Below are positions 1 to 9,198 of a stretch of DNA of 36,193 nucleotides, piece by piece (positions within the stretch are counted from its first letter, which is position 1; every line of letters begins with the position of its first letter). This stretch comes from Clostridia bacterium (lineage in GTDB: Bacteria > Bacillota > Clostridia > TANB77 > CAG-508), in NCBI GenBank assembly GCA_022791835.1, contig JAAVZW010000002.1, positions 1 through 36,193 on the forward strand, in the 5' to 3' direction. A program made the position numbers and the translations under genes. Under the pieces are notes generated by a model. It was not told where the DNA came from. It searched no databases and saw only the letters and a list, made by a program, of their open reading frames with translations.

Positions 1-37
1 CTAATTCTTGTAATCTCTGCTCAATTAATTTACTCAT
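1..37 (-). CDS. Phage protein, N-terminal fragment (runs off left edge)
   Basis: Only the first 12 codons (MSKLIEQRLQEL) are in the window. The ATG overlaps the end of the preceding tail gene, and a GAGG ribosome site sits 9-11 bases upstream, so this is a real start in the leftward tail/lysis operon. Position after the tail appendage genes would suit an XkdX-, XhlA- or holin-type gene, but there is too little sequence to assign a function. Confidence 0.6.
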   Translation of the reverse strand, partial: MSKLIEQRLQEL

Positions 38-449
38 TCTCTTGCACCTCGCTTTCTTGTGTTTGTGTTACTCCGTCTTACTTTTGCTGTAATTGTTATG
101 TCATTGCTTAGTGTCCAGTCGCTATCGAGTAATAGCTTTATCTGATTACTCAGTTCTCCTTCATTGCCGTACTTCTACATAGTCTATGTCTTTGACTAGT
201 ACTTGTCCACACAAGCAAATTTGTAGCGAATTGTTTCCGTATCTGGTACTTGAGCGGTAGTATAACTTCATAGTTGTTTGTTAGTGTTGTGTTTTTGGGG
301 ATTGTGAGTGATTTTGTGTCTATCTGTTGCATTAGATTAAGATTGTAAGCCGATAGGGGTGTATCTCCTTCATACACTGCTTCTGTTATTGTTCCGTCTT
401 CATTTACATGCGCATCACTTATTTTTGTTCCATCTTGCCAATTAACCAT
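30..449 (-). CDS. Tail appendage/baseplate-type protein, three CGGN sites
   Basis: This 138-residue protein is complete only if CGGN is read as Gly. CGG lies at 237-239 (Gly71), 167-169 (Gly94) and 73-75 (Gly125). Read as triplets it stops early in a basic nonsense tail. Read with the rule it runs LPLKYQIGNNSLQICLCGQ, then VKDIDYVEVGNEGELSNQI, and ends VRGVTQTQESEVQENE. The N-terminus (WQDGTKISDAHVNEDGTITEAVYEGDTPLSAYNLN, shortened here to its sense) resembles the start of clostridial phage tail-fibre-like proteins. That resemblance is from memory of the family, not a search. The stop overlaps the ATG of the next gene, as expected in this operon. Exact role unknown. Confidence 0.75.
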
Positions 450-465
450 TTTCTTTTGTCCTCCT

Positions 466-1401
466 TTAGTTCATTGATATTCCAATCATATCTTGCAATT
501 TCATGTAATCCAGAGATGTAACCTGTCCATCCCCATTTAAATCATAATGTTGTATCATCGCTGGAGATAATTCAAATCCTTCAATTTCCATGATATATCC
601 CCTCATTATAATTAAATCTGCAACTGTATATACCGTAGAAGAACCATCATCTCTAATGAATACTGCACCATTATTTAGTTCATGTTCTACTATATTCCAC
701 CCTCCTATTTTTCCTCCTGTTGCATTAAGATTCTTACAATTCACCTTTCCATTTTCATCTGCACTAAAATTTGCACTTTTTATTGTTATGTTATCACTTG
801 TTAAGTTTATTTCTTTCCCTTCTAGAGATATTTTATCTGCATTTATTTTAGCTTCGCTAGTATCGTCATTAAGCCTTAATACAATACTCGCCCCTGTTAG
901 ATCTTCGTCATTTACTTTTTTCTTCAATTCAAGTGTAATTGCACTTGAAAGTGCTTCTATAATCGCTTGTGTTTCTTTTGTGGTTGAATAATTGTCTGTA
1001 AGCAGTTGATTTACTGAAATAGTAACCGATTTAGCTGTTTCGGTAATAGCTGAATATGCTTCACTTTTTGTTATATATGTATCATTAAAATCATTCTTAA
1101 TTAGATATTCTGCATATAATTTATTGCCTACCATATCTATTAGATATATGTAGTTGTCTCCCTCAAATAATTCTATATTTATATCTGATATAGGTTGTTT
1201 GATAGGCTCGTCTAGTTTCTTCAAGACACAGTATTCTGTCAAATATAGTTTTCTTAATATGTAATCTTCGTCTTTTGTAATTATTAGGCTATCGTACACA
1301 TCGCCTTTGCAGCGTAGCTCCTCTATGTCTATTTCATATACCCTCTTATCTTCACTTGGATTTGTTCTACTTTGCTTATCTACTATTATTTTATATTTCA
1401 T
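466..1401 (-). CDS. Tail structural protein with C-terminal dockerin-like motif
   Basis: A 311-residue protein directly after the Tal-like gene (3 bases apart), so a baseplate or tail-tip component. The N-terminal ~110 residues are acidic. The middle (about 110-230) has the polar, repetitive character of phage tail beta-helix and chaperone-type linkers (SLEGKEINLTSDNITIKSA). The C-terminus (about residues 286-308) contains DLNGDGQVTSLDYMKLQ, a DxNxDGxVxxxD calcium-binding loop plus helix like one half of a type I dockerin. A plausible role is Ca2+-dependent stabilisation or attachment. There is no in-frame CGG, and the two CGG triplets in the gene straddle codons and cause no shift. Confidence 0.75.
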   Translation of the reverse strand: MKYKIIVDKQSRTNPSEDKRVYEIDIEELRCKGDVYDSLIITKDEDYILRKLYLTEYCVLKKLDEPIKQPISDINIELFEGDNYIYLIDMVGNKLYAEYLIKNDFNDTYITKSEAYSAITETAKSVTISVNQLLTDNYSTTKETQAIIEALSSAITLELKKKVNDEDLTGASIVLRLNDDTSEAKINADKISLEGKEINLTSDNITIKSANFSADENGKVNCKNLNATGGKIGGWNIVEHELNNGAVFIRDDGSSTVYTVADLIIMRGYIMEIEGFELSPAMIQHYDLNGDGQVTSLDYMKLQDMIGISMN

Positions 1402-1404
1402 TTT

Positions 1405-2835
1405 CTAGCCTCCTCTCTGGTTAGGTTGTAGTCTTATTCTTGGTTGTAGTCCTGTTCTTGGAAATAGATTGCTTTCATATGTTTTATTTCCTTTTATCTC
1501 AAATTTTAAGATATCCGCTTGTCCTGCATTTTCTAAGTATATTTCTGTAAAGCCTTCTACTTCTCTTTTATAGTCTATTGCGTTTGACACTTGTTGTTTT
1601 ATTCCGTCTAGGTCTTGCAGTACTTCTGTTAGTTTTTCTTCGTGTTCTGATGTTTCTTTTGCTAGATCTTGTATAAGCCCCTCGTTCTTTTTTGCAAGCC
1701 TCTCAACCTGCATTGTCTTTTTTTGTTCCTTAGTTGTAACTTTATATTCAGTATCCGTTTCTTCGAGCAGATCGGCCCCTATATCATCATTGTGAATTCC
1801 CGTATTAATTGTTATGTGTGCTCGCATATATAGTGAGCTATATTCGTTATTTTCTCTGTCTTTTAATAAAAGTCTGTCGCAAGGCTCTAACCACATAACG
1901 CCTATATCTGCACCTTCGTAACTGTAATACTCTAGTCCCTTAATCTGTTCGAACATATCTGCAATAATTTGTTCTCGTTTGTATTCTATGATTTCGTTTT
2001 CGTCGAATCTAATCTCGCATCGGCCATTCTGTTGTATGCTTTTATCATCTCTTTCTTCAATGTTATCTTCAACTTGTCCTCTGCCGAGAACCAAAGCGTT
2101 TACTGGCCCAAACTTTTCATTAATTACTAAATTAGATAAATATGAAGTATCCAAGCTATCTATGGCATTGTCGCTGATTTTGCACAAGTACAATTTATTT
2201 TCTTTTATAAAGGCAGTTGTAAGAGTTGCTTGAGTTATCTTTTCTAAAACATCTCTGTATGTGATTTCTTGTGTTGTGAAAAAATCCTCGTCTACTAATA
2301 AAGCATTATTATAAAAGTTCAAGCTATACGGATCCACTCCACAAATTTTGCACATTCTTTCCACTAAAAGACCTACACTACAGGGCCATGTTAGTTTTAA
2401 TTCACTTTGCTTGAATAGTCTCATAAAATTAAGCATTTTATCGTAGCCTGTTACAACTAATTCTTCTTTGTTTTTGTCGTCTTCTACATCTTTAATATAA
2501 AAATCTCCTAGATCTATGTATTCAAAACTATTGTTAACAAGCAGTCCGTATTTAAAATTTATGTTTTTATTTTTTACTACACTTACATTCTTAACTGTTA
2601 TTTCTATTTGGCGCATAACTGTTTTAAAAAGCTTAGCTTCAAAACTGTAGATAACTTGCTTCGCTATAGCTCTGTTTTCTTCTTTCAGAATTCGCACAGG
2701 AGTATTGTAGTACACTAAATTATTAGCAAGTTGTATTTCTTGTGCAATTGCTTCTTCGAGTATTGTTAGCTTTATGTCTTGCTGTTTTATCTTTTTTGTT
2801 CTAAGCTTAAAATCATTGCTTACATTAATGCTCAT
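1405..2835 (-). CDS. Tail-tip protein (Tal/gp44-like tail hub)
   Basis: This 476-residue protein is encoded immediately after the distal-tail-like protein, the usual position of the tail-associated lysin or hub. The first ~370 residues look like a baseplate hub of the PBSX XkdQ/gp44 type. A coiled coil follows (about 375-430, KEQKKTMQVERLAKKNEGL onward). The last residues, SNLFPRTGLQPRIRLQPNQRG, form an xLxPxxxLxPxxxLxP motif that I recognise from ends of clostridial phage minor structural proteins. No peptidase motif was recognised, so enzymatic activity is not claimed. No in-frame CGG. Confidence 0.7.
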   Translation of the reverse strand: MSINVSNDFKLRTKKIKQQDIKLTILEEAIAQEIQLANNLVYYNTPVRILKEENRAIAKQVIYSFEAKLFKTVMRQIEITVKNVSVVKNKNINFKYGLLVNNSFEYIDLGDFYIKDVEDDKNKEELVVTGYDKMLNFMRLFKQSELKLTWPCSVGLLVERMCKICGVDPYSLNFYNNALLVDEDFFTTQEITYRDVLEKITQATLTTAFIKENKLYLCKISDNAIDSLDTSYLSNLVINEKFGPVNALVLGRGQVEDNIEERDDKSIQQNGRCEIRFDENEIIEYKREQIIADMFEQIKGLEYYSYEGADIGVMWLEPCDRLLLKDRENNEYSSLYMRAHITINTGIHNDDIGADLLEETDTEYKVTTKEQKKTMQVERLAKKNEGLIQDLAKETSEHEEKLTEVLQDLDGIKQQVSNAIDYKREVEGFTEIYLENAGQADILKFEIKGNKTYESNLFPRTGLQPRIRLQPNQRGG

Positions 2836-3233
2836 GTTAGTTGTGGCCTCCTATCTATTGCTGTTAAAACCACAGAAAATTCACTCCACGCATTGCCACA
2901 TTGCTTTGGACTTGATTTAATAGCTTGCCCATTATAAAAATCTTCTGTAAATAAATCGCCTTGCTTATATTCGTTCATGTCCTTTTCAAGTGTAAATTGT
3001 ACATTCTCTATAAAAGGATGCTCCAGTAATGATTTGATTTGATTATATTCAGCATCTGTTACTATCCCAAATTTTAATTCTAATGTCGTAAAATAGCCTA
3101 TGAATGTTCCACTGTAGTGCCCATCCATAGAGTTTCTTCCTGTTCCATCTCCCCATAAAGGTTCAGGACCTGTGACTAATTCCACAAGTCCTGGTACTTT
3201 TATGCCTTTTACGATTACTTTAGGTTCAAACAT
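2832..3233 (-). CDS. Distal tail-like protein
   Basis: A 133-residue protein between the tape measure and the tail hub gene, overlapping both by a few bases. That is the canonical place for a distal tail (Dit) protein joining the tube to the baseplate. The sequence (PEPLWGDGTGRNSMDGHYSG; FSVVLTAIDRRPQL at the C-terminus) is typical of short Dit-like proteins of Firmicutes siphophages, but assignment rests mainly on position and size. No in-frame CGG. Confidence 0.55.
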   Translation of the reverse strand: MFEPKVIVKGIKVPGLVELVTGPEPLWGDGTGRNSMDGHYSGTFIGYFTTLELKFGIVTDAEYNQIKSLLEHPFIENVQFTLEKDMNEYKQGDLFTEDFYNGQAIKSSPKQCGNAWSEFSVVLTAIDRRPQLT

Positions 3234-6200
3234 TGTCTACCCCCCCATTCAAAGCAAATTTCTTTTTATTTCTAATCTTTTCTAGTCTCTTATTTAATTC
3301 ATATCCGTCTAAATATAAATTAAAATCAAAGCCCATATTTTTTAGCATATCTATAATTATTAATAGCAACTCTACTACTTTTTCTGTGTTTCCAGCGCCT
3401 TGTTCTTTTAGAACTTTTCTGTATATGTCTTCAAGTTTGCCCTCTGGAGCTACTATTTCGCCTTGATGCCTATTATCTCCTATCATTGCAAGCTGCGGTG
3501 TATTAGCTTTTACAAAACCACCTTCTGCCAATTTTGGAATTTGTGGCACTCCTATAGTTTTAATCCAGTCAAAGGGTTTAAATCCAAGAATTTCTACTCC
3601 TTTAATTTTTCTTAGCGCTGCATTGATGCCATTAAAAGGTATTGCTATTACTTTGTTTATTCCTCCTATTATCGCATTTACAACAGACTTTAATCCATTC
3701 AGTATTCCTTCTTTAATGCCATCAAATATTTGTCCACCTTTACTAAATACGTCCTTTACTGCTTGCCATGCTTGACTAAACTTCTCTTTAAACCAATTGC
3801 CTATGTTTCCGAAATATTGAAGTAATCGCGTTCCATGCTCCTAATACACCTTCTTTTATTTTTGATGTAATAGTTTTCCATACATTAGATACTGCATTTG
3901 TTATACTGTTCCATATGTTATTCCAAATATTTTTAATGCCATTAAGTGCATTTGAGATAAAGTTTTTCATATTCTCTATATTTCTTTTCACTTCATTTAC
4001 AATTGCATTCCATATGTTTTTAAAGAAATCACATATGCCATTCCAAATAGTCTCTATTATGCTTTTGATTATATTTATACCTGCTTCTACAATACCTTTA
4101 AGCGCTTCCCATATTGTAGTAAAAAAGCCTTTGATAGCATCCCAAATACCTGTAAAAATAGATTTTATGCCATTCCAAGCTTTCTCCCAGTCTCCAGTAA
4201 ACACACCTACAAAGAAATCTATTATTCCTTTAAAAAAGTCTATTATGCCTCCTATTGTATCCGCAATACCACCAAATACTTTGCAAACAGTATTCCACAA
4301 TCCCTCTAAGATTGGTGTTATAACTGGCAATACATTTTCAACTATCCAGTCTATAACAGGCTTTAGTATGTTTTCCCACAAAGCTTTTATTGCATCTGCT
4401 ATACTGCCTACAAATTCTCCAATTTTGTCTACTAGTGGCTTTAAATGTTCGTTCCAAAGTTCGTCAAATTTTTCTGCCATTCTTTGTAATGCAGGGGCGA
4501 TGTTTTCATTGTAAACATCTAAAAATTTCCCAAAAGTATTACTTAATCCATTTTTTATACTTTCTAATAGTGGCCCTATGCTATTGTCATATACTTCGTT
4601 TAGCTTGTCACCAAGATATGTAAAAGCATTAGATAACGTAGACGTAACAGTTTGGATTGACTTAAATGCACTCTCAAGCGCCTTTTTTATCTCATCGGTA
4701 TTATCTATAATTGGCTGTACAAATACTGCTCTTAAGTCTGTTGTAAATTTTCCTATAAATTCCATCGCACTCATAAATGGATTAGCAAACATTGATATAA
4801 TATTTGAGCCTATTTGCTTTGCCATATCTCCTGAAAATACATCTGATATTTCTCCTAATGCTTGCCACAAATTTCCTGTTAATTCTATATCTTTTCCTGA
4901 AATTTCAAAGATGTTCGACAAGTGATTTTTAATTCTATCAGTATTTTGTGATAGGTATTTGTCTATACTTCCTACTAATAATTCAATTGCATTTTTTCCT
5001 ATTCTTCCAAATGCTCCCACGACTTGTCCTAATGAATATGCAAATTTATCCACGAAGCTTTGAGCTGAACTGATAACATTTTTGTCTGTAAAAATGTCAA
5101 TTAAATTATTTTTTATACTTCCAAGATGTTTAAGAACCACATCGAAGTTAGTATCACCAAAACTAATTTTAAATCCTTCTTTGAAAAGATTTGCTATTTC
5201 CTTCAGCTTACCTACGGAGATATCCATTTGTTTGTTTGCTTCATCCATTGTATTTGCAAGAGAATTACCGAAAGTCCAGACCTTCTGTTCCTTCTGATGA
5301 ACCACTCGCAGAAGAGCTGTTGTCTTTCAGTACATTGGCAGTATCAAAAGAAGCTAACTGCTTCATTTGCTTAGATGCTTTTGTTGCACTATTTCCAATA
5401 CCTGCTACTGCATCTGAAGCATTATCTGCTGAATTAGTTATATTCGACACATCCGTTGCTACATTTCCAAGCCCACTAGTGTCATTTTTATGACCAGTTA
5501 TAAATTCTGTAAATGATTTGAATGCATCTGCTAGGACCTGTAATTTTGAAATTACCCAATTTATTCCTTTTACAATTGGAGTAAACAAATTAATAAAGCC
5601 TTGTCCCAAGCTGGCTTTTAATTCATTAAATCTTAAGCTTAGTACTCTAGTTTGGTTGGCCCAACCATCACTTGTCCTTGCAAAGTCGCCTTGGGCTATG
5701 CTTAATTTATCTAATACAAACTGATACCTTAATGCTGTTTTTTCTTGTTCACTCATTTTAGCTGTTGTTTTTCCATACCCATTTGCTAGTGCATACTGGT
5801 CTAGTGCATTTTGCGTCATTACAACACCTAAATCTTTAAGTGTTTCGGTTTCTCCTGTGAAAACGGATTTTAGTTTTGTGTAGGCCACATCTGAAGATAA
5901 GTTATAGAATGATGCAACATCTCCAACTAGCCCTGTTAAAGTTTTTGACATTTCTAGAGCTGCATCATTATTAAAATCAAAAGCCTTAGCCATTGCACCA
6001 AAAGTACCCATATATTGCTTAGCAACAGTTTGTCCTAATCCAAACTGGTCTATTGCATTTTTCGCAAATGTATCTACTTCTCCGTTTAAATTTCCAAACG
6101 TAACATCTACAACATTTTGAACTTCAGCTAAATTAGATCCTAGTTCTAAGCATTCTTTTGTAAAATTAACAACTGCTTTCACTGAAAAAGCAGCCATAGC

Positions 6201-6335
6201 CAATTTTCCTATTTTCTTTAAAGAACTATCTATCCCTGACTTTTTTACTGTATCTCCTGCTTTTTTTATGCCATTATTGAATGGATTAGAATTTAATAAC
6301 AAATCAAAATTTACTGCTCCTACATTAGTACTCAT
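3226..6335 (-). CDS. Tail tape measure protein, two CGGN sites
   Basis: Length 1035 residues after reading CGGN as Gly at 5268-5270 (Gly356, GTEGLDF-G-NSLANTMDE) and 3809-3811 (Gly842, NAITSIF-G-NIGNWFKEKF). Without the rule it falls into three pieces, and the C-terminal piece from 3812 to about 3550 has no start of its own. It determines tail length and is threaded through the tail tube. Evidence: the largest gene of the tail operon; an N-terminal phage TMP domain (GDVASFYNLSSDVAYTKLKS region); long amphipathic helices; and many tryptophan-rich repeats (IWNGICDFFKNIWNAIVNEV, IFTGIWDAIKGFFTTIWEAL) in the second half. Ribosome site AAGGTG before ATG 6335. The two CGG triplets are the only interruptions. 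Confidence 0.92.
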
Positions 6336-6388
6336 GCCTTCACCTTCTTTACTCTTTTATAAATTTTAGGTCAGGCTTTGGCTAACTA

Positions 6389-6532
6389 CTAATGTATCCT
6401 GTGTTGCTCGCTCTGTTTTCTTTGTATATTTACTTTTATTATTTTCTTACATCTTAAGCATTTTATTTCGCCTATACAAATACTAGCCTTAAGCAACAGC
6501 TGTCCGCAATTTGGGCACCTTACGTCTTTCAC
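6389..6532 (-). CDS. Com-like zinc-finger protein
   Basis: A 47-residue protein beginning MKDVRCPNCGQLLLKASICI from a GTG start that overlaps the stop of the preceding tail-chaperone gene (GTGA). Two CxxC pairs (CPNC, CLRC) 21 residues apart, with GQLLLKA and IKCLRCK, match the pattern of Mu Com, a small zinc-binding translational regulator that activates mom. Here no mom gene is visible, so only the fold is claimed. The C-terminus is basic. A CGG formed by TGC-GGA straddles codons and is harmless. Confidence 0.7.
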   Translation of the reverse strand: MKDVRCPNCGQLLLKASICIGEIKCLRCKKIIKVNIQRKQSEQHRIH

Positions 6533-6919
6533 TTGCTATCACCCGCCATTTCTTTGAACATCTTTTGAAATTCTGCGATAACCTGCTTATATTCGTTTTC
6601 ACTAATATTTTGTGCTTTTTCTTTTCTATACTCTTGTCTTATTTTTTTCTGTTCTGGAGTGAAATTTTTTAGAACTTCTTTGTCATTTTCGCTACGTATC
6701 CTAATGAGATTCCCGAAGTGGGGTTTCTGCTGACAAGCAAGATATATCGTCTATCAATTCTCCCCAACTCATTGTTTCTATTTTTTCGCGTACACTGTAC
6801 CCATATTGAGTCTTAAGACTTGTAGCAACTACTGCCCAGTCTTTTTCGATGTCATACCATGTTTCCTTGTCATTAGACGTTTTGAAATCGTTTTTCCATT
6901 TCCTCGTACGAAACTTCAT
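6529..6919 (-). CDS. Tail assembly chaperone, frameshifted extension (T-like), one CGGN site
   Basis: This frame overlaps the end of the upstream chaperone ORF by 47 bases in the +1 frame. It has no visible ribosome site at ATG 6919 and a TGA just upstream of it, so it is probably made by programmed frameshifting, as in lambda G-GT. Counted from 6919, Gly69 comes from CGG at 6713-6715: SAETPL-G-NLIRIRSENDKE. Read as triplets the protein stops four codons later. The restored end (KNFTPEQKKIRQEYRKEKAQ) matches the conserved end of Firmicutes tail-chaperone extensions. The gene sits just before the tape measure, as expected. Confidence 0.75.
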
Positions 6920-7181
6920 TCACTTGTGCCATAATCGCTAGTACAACCTTTTTTAATTGTCCTACTGTTAAATCCATTTCGTATATTTCTTTCCTTGCTT
7001 TTTTACCTAGTAAAAGTTCAATAGCATCAAACATTGCTTCAAATGAGCCATCTTTTTGAAAAAGCTCTTGTGCTTTTAGCATTGTTTTAGCTCCACAATT
7101 AACCGTATATGTTTTGTCTTCTGCAATAGTTATCGTTTTTTCTTCTATTCCAAGTTTGTCAATAATGTTAATATTTGACAT
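6873..7181 (-). CDS. Tail assembly chaperone (G-like)
   Basis: A protein of about 102 residues between the tail tube and tape measure genes. ATG 7181 is chosen because AGGAGG lies 8 bases upstream; an ATG six bases further out is too close to it. In siphophages this protein coats the tape measure during tail assembly, and a small fraction of ribosomes shift into the next frame to make a longer form. The C-terminal coding end (GAA AAA CGA TTT) overlaps the next ORF, which is open only between a TGA at 6920-6922 and this gene's TAA at 6873-6875. Confidence 0.7.
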   Translation of the reverse strand: MSNINIIDKLGIEEKTITIAEDKTYTVNCGAKTMLKAQELFQKDGSFEAMFDAIELLLGKKARKEIYEMDLTVGQLKKVVLAIMAQVNEVSYEEMEKRFQNV

Positions 7182-7238
7182 TTTCATTACCTCCTAAAAT
7201 TTATAAAAAAGTAAAGAGAGGCAACAGCCTCCCTGATT

Positions 7239-7694
7239 TTAAGCAGCGGGTGCTGCTTCTGTGTATGTTGGTTTTCCATTTGACATTACATCAAATTCTA
7301 ATGGAATTACCGCTGTTGAATCTCCTGCTCCCCAGTTTGTTACATTAATTACGGCGTTCTCAAATAGAAGTTTTGCTCCGTCTGGGAAAGTCCATTGTAA
7401 GCATCCTTCTGCATCTCTTCCATTTTTTAGAGCTTTTCCGTTTATGTAATCATTCCCTGGATCTCCAAAGTTTCTTTTTCCAGCAATTGATATTGTAACA
7501 GACTTAGATGTCATTAAACGTCTAACCCATCCCTTGTGGTCGAATGGATTCCACTCTTCTACTCCGTTGTCTAAGCTAACACTAAATGTTTCCATATCCG
7601 CAATGTCTGTTAGATTTTCTTTATCTGGTCCAACTTGGAATTGATTTTCGTATACAGGATACACTCCTGATTTTTTAGTTGCATTTTCTGACAT
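7239..7694 (-). CDS. Major tail (tube) protein
   Basis: A protein of about 151 residues. The ATG at 7694 follows AAAGGGTG with a 6-base gap; a GTG nine bases upstream is also possible. Position after the head-tail completion genes and before the tail chaperones is that of the tail tube protein. The composition is beta-rich with features of the family (VSLDNGVEEWNPFDHKGWVR; NVTNWGAGDSTAVIPLEF). It should be among the most abundant virion proteins. It has no in-frame CGG although it contains several glycines and five out-of-frame CGG triplets. Confidence 0.78.
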   Translation of the reverse strand: MSENATKKSGVYPVYENQFQVGPDKENLTDIADMETFSVSLDNGVEEWNPFDHKGWVRRLMTSKSVTISIAGKRNFGDPGNDYINGKALKNGRDAEGCLQWTFPDGAKLLFENAVINVTNWGAGDSTAVIPLEFDVMSNGKPTYTEAAPAA

Positions 7695-7695
7695 A

Positions 7696-8097
7696 TTATT
7701 CACCCTTTCTATATATTAAATCAAATTCAATCGAGAACTTATAAACATTGTTCTCGTCAGACCCTAAGTCGATAGGCCCTTCATATAAACACTCTATTGA
7801 GCACTTATAATCATCAATAAAAAATGAGCTACTGCTTAGTAACTCATATATTTCGTTTGCCTTTTTTTCGGCAGTATCATAGTTCTTAGTCCACCTAAGT
7901 AGTAATGTAATCGGTAGTATACCATAACTCTGTAAATATTTAAAATTTGATACTTTTTCTATATTTCTTCTATTTGCATAAATTGCAATAGCTTTTTCTT
8001 GGCTTTCATCCATTTTTCCGATAAACCAATCGTTGCATTCTAAAATTATGCCTTTTAAGTAATCTTTTACTTTTCGAGTGCTTAATTTTTTAATCAT
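7696..8097 (-). CDS. Minor capsid / tail terminator-like protein
   Basis: A protein of about 133 residues starting MIKKLSTRKVKDYLKG. ATG 8097 is chosen because GGAGG lies 8 bases upstream. Location between the HK97 gp10-like protein and the tail tube fits the tail-terminator or 'minor capsid protein from bacteriophage' group, which closes the tail end that docks to the head. The fold is suggested by SIECLYEGPIDLGSDENN and an FSIEFDLIYRKGE ending. Overlaps the preceding gene by 4 bases. No in-frame CGG. Confidence 0.6.
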   Translation of the reverse strand: MIKKLSTRKVKDYLKGIILECNDWFIGKMDESQEKAIAIYANRRNIEKVSNFKYLQSYGILPITLLLRWTKNYDTAEKKANEIYELLSSSSFFIDDYKCSIECLYEGPIDLGSDENNVYKFSIEFDLIYRKGE

Positions 8098-8459
8098 TGG
8101 CCTATCCTCCTTTTTAATGATTGTTTCAGCCATTTGATGGGCAAATTCTTTTTAGCTCCTGTAATGTAAGTGTCAAAATAGTATTGCTTTGCATTTGGAT
8201 TTTTGTCTGTACGTATATTCAATTCAGGATCGAAGTATACTTTTCTAGCATATGCTGTACCTACTACTATTTTAGCTACTCCTTTTATTACTCGTTTATC
8301 GTCTACAAAAGTGCTATCATTTTGCATAGTTCCTGTATCAAATGGCATCGTTTGGCTTTGCAGCAAGTCAGCTTTTATTGCTTCTGCTGTATCTATTAAA
8401 GCTAATTGAGCTTGGTTATTTATCATTTTAATATTTTTAGTGTTATATGTTATTTTCAA
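8094..8459 (-). CDS. HK97 gp10-like / minor capsid protein
   Basis: A 121-residue protein starting at TTG 8459, with GGAG 9 bases upstream inside the 3' end of the preceding gene. The pattern of an N-terminal helix (NNQAQLALIDTAEAIKADLL), a DTGTMQNDS loop, and a basic C-terminus (KRRIGQ) is that of phage minor capsid/neck proteins with the D-T-G-x-L/M-x-x-S signature. It acts at the head-tail junction. No in-frame CGG. Confidence 0.62.
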   Translation of the reverse strand: MKITYNTKNIKMINNQAQLALIDTAEAIKADLLQSQTMPFDTGTMQNDSTFVDDKRVIKGVAKIVVGTAYARKVYFDPELNIRTDKNPNAKQYYFDTYITGAKKNLPIKWLKQSLKRRIGQ

Positions 8460-8808
8460 TTACATCAACTCCAATGTCGTATGATGAACTGTTCCATCTG
8501 GATTTCTAGGTCTGCTTGCTTGGTGTATTTGATATGTTACTTCTTCTATTGTTACTTCACCGCCGGCTTATTTGCTTAATATTAGGCGCTATATCTCCAA
8601 GTAATACTACTTTTCCAAGCAATTCAACCTTTTTTCCATCTTGATTAACTATTATTTTTGTTTTATCAACAAATCTACATTTTTTATTCTCTAAAGATAA
8701 ATCGGTTAAGGGCTCGCCTTCTTCTGACAAGCCCTTTCTGTATATTTTAACGTTGCATAAATTATTTAATAACTTTTCTAAATGCTTAGGATTTAATTTT
8801 TGTATCAT
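8460..8808 (-). CDS. Head-tail joining protein, one CGGN site
   Basis: A 115-residue protein. The zero frame ends ISRR-stop, where AGC is followed by CGG CGG TGA. Reading the first CGG (8563-8565) as part of CGGC gives Gly82, puts the second CGG out of frame, and extends the protein by about 33 residues (GGEVTIEEVTYQIHQASRP, ending TLELM). The restored end stops two bases before the TTG of the next gene, the tight spacing seen elsewhere in the operon. Small head-tail adaptor proteins of this size occupy this place in many Firmicutes phages. Confidence 0.68.
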
Positions 8809-9185
8809 ATTATTCTACTTGTCAGACCTGACTGTCTAAGATACTCGTATGCTTGTCTAGATAGTTTCAATTTACTGTAAGTAGTTTGAGCATCTTTTTT
8901 ATTTACAGTCAAGTCTCCTCCTATACTATAGCTTGCTAAATCGTCGCTATCGTATATACCTTCTTCTTTTATGTATTGAGCTTGGAAGCATGTTGCTTTA
9001 GTTATTAAATATCTTTGCTTTTCTGTTAAATTATAAAACCCTTTTTTCTCGATTCTAGTTAATGTAGCTCTGTTAATGTCAATTGATGCTAATTCTAAGT
9101 ACATTTCTAGGTCTCTTTTTTGGTCTTCTGTTATTTCTGAAACATGCTTAGAATAGTCTTCTAATGTTGCATAAATATTAATCAT
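8805..9185 (-). CDS. Head-tail connector (gp6-like) protein
   Basis: A protein of about 126 residues, mostly helical, encoded directly after the capsid genes: the usual place of the HK97 gp6-like connector ring that binds the portal. ATG 9185 is preferred, with AAGGCGG upstream; GTG 9194 is the alternative. A CGG in the leader is non-coding if ATG is used. SIGGDLTVNKKDAQTTYSKL is the recognisable C-terminal half. No in-frame CGG. Confidence 0.6.
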   Translation of the reverse strand: MINIYATLEDYSKHVSEITEDQKRDLEMYLELASIDINRATLTRIEKKGFYNLTEKQRYLITKATCFQAQYIKEEGIYDSDDLASYSIGGDLTVNKKDAQTTYSKLKLSRQAYEYLRQSGLTSRII

Positions 9186-9198
9186 TTGCAACACCGCC

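Noticed and set aside
590..991. Rightward open frames opposite the tail, tape measure and other genes
   Set aside because: They are antisense shadows of clear minus-strand genes, without ribosome sites or recognisable sequence.
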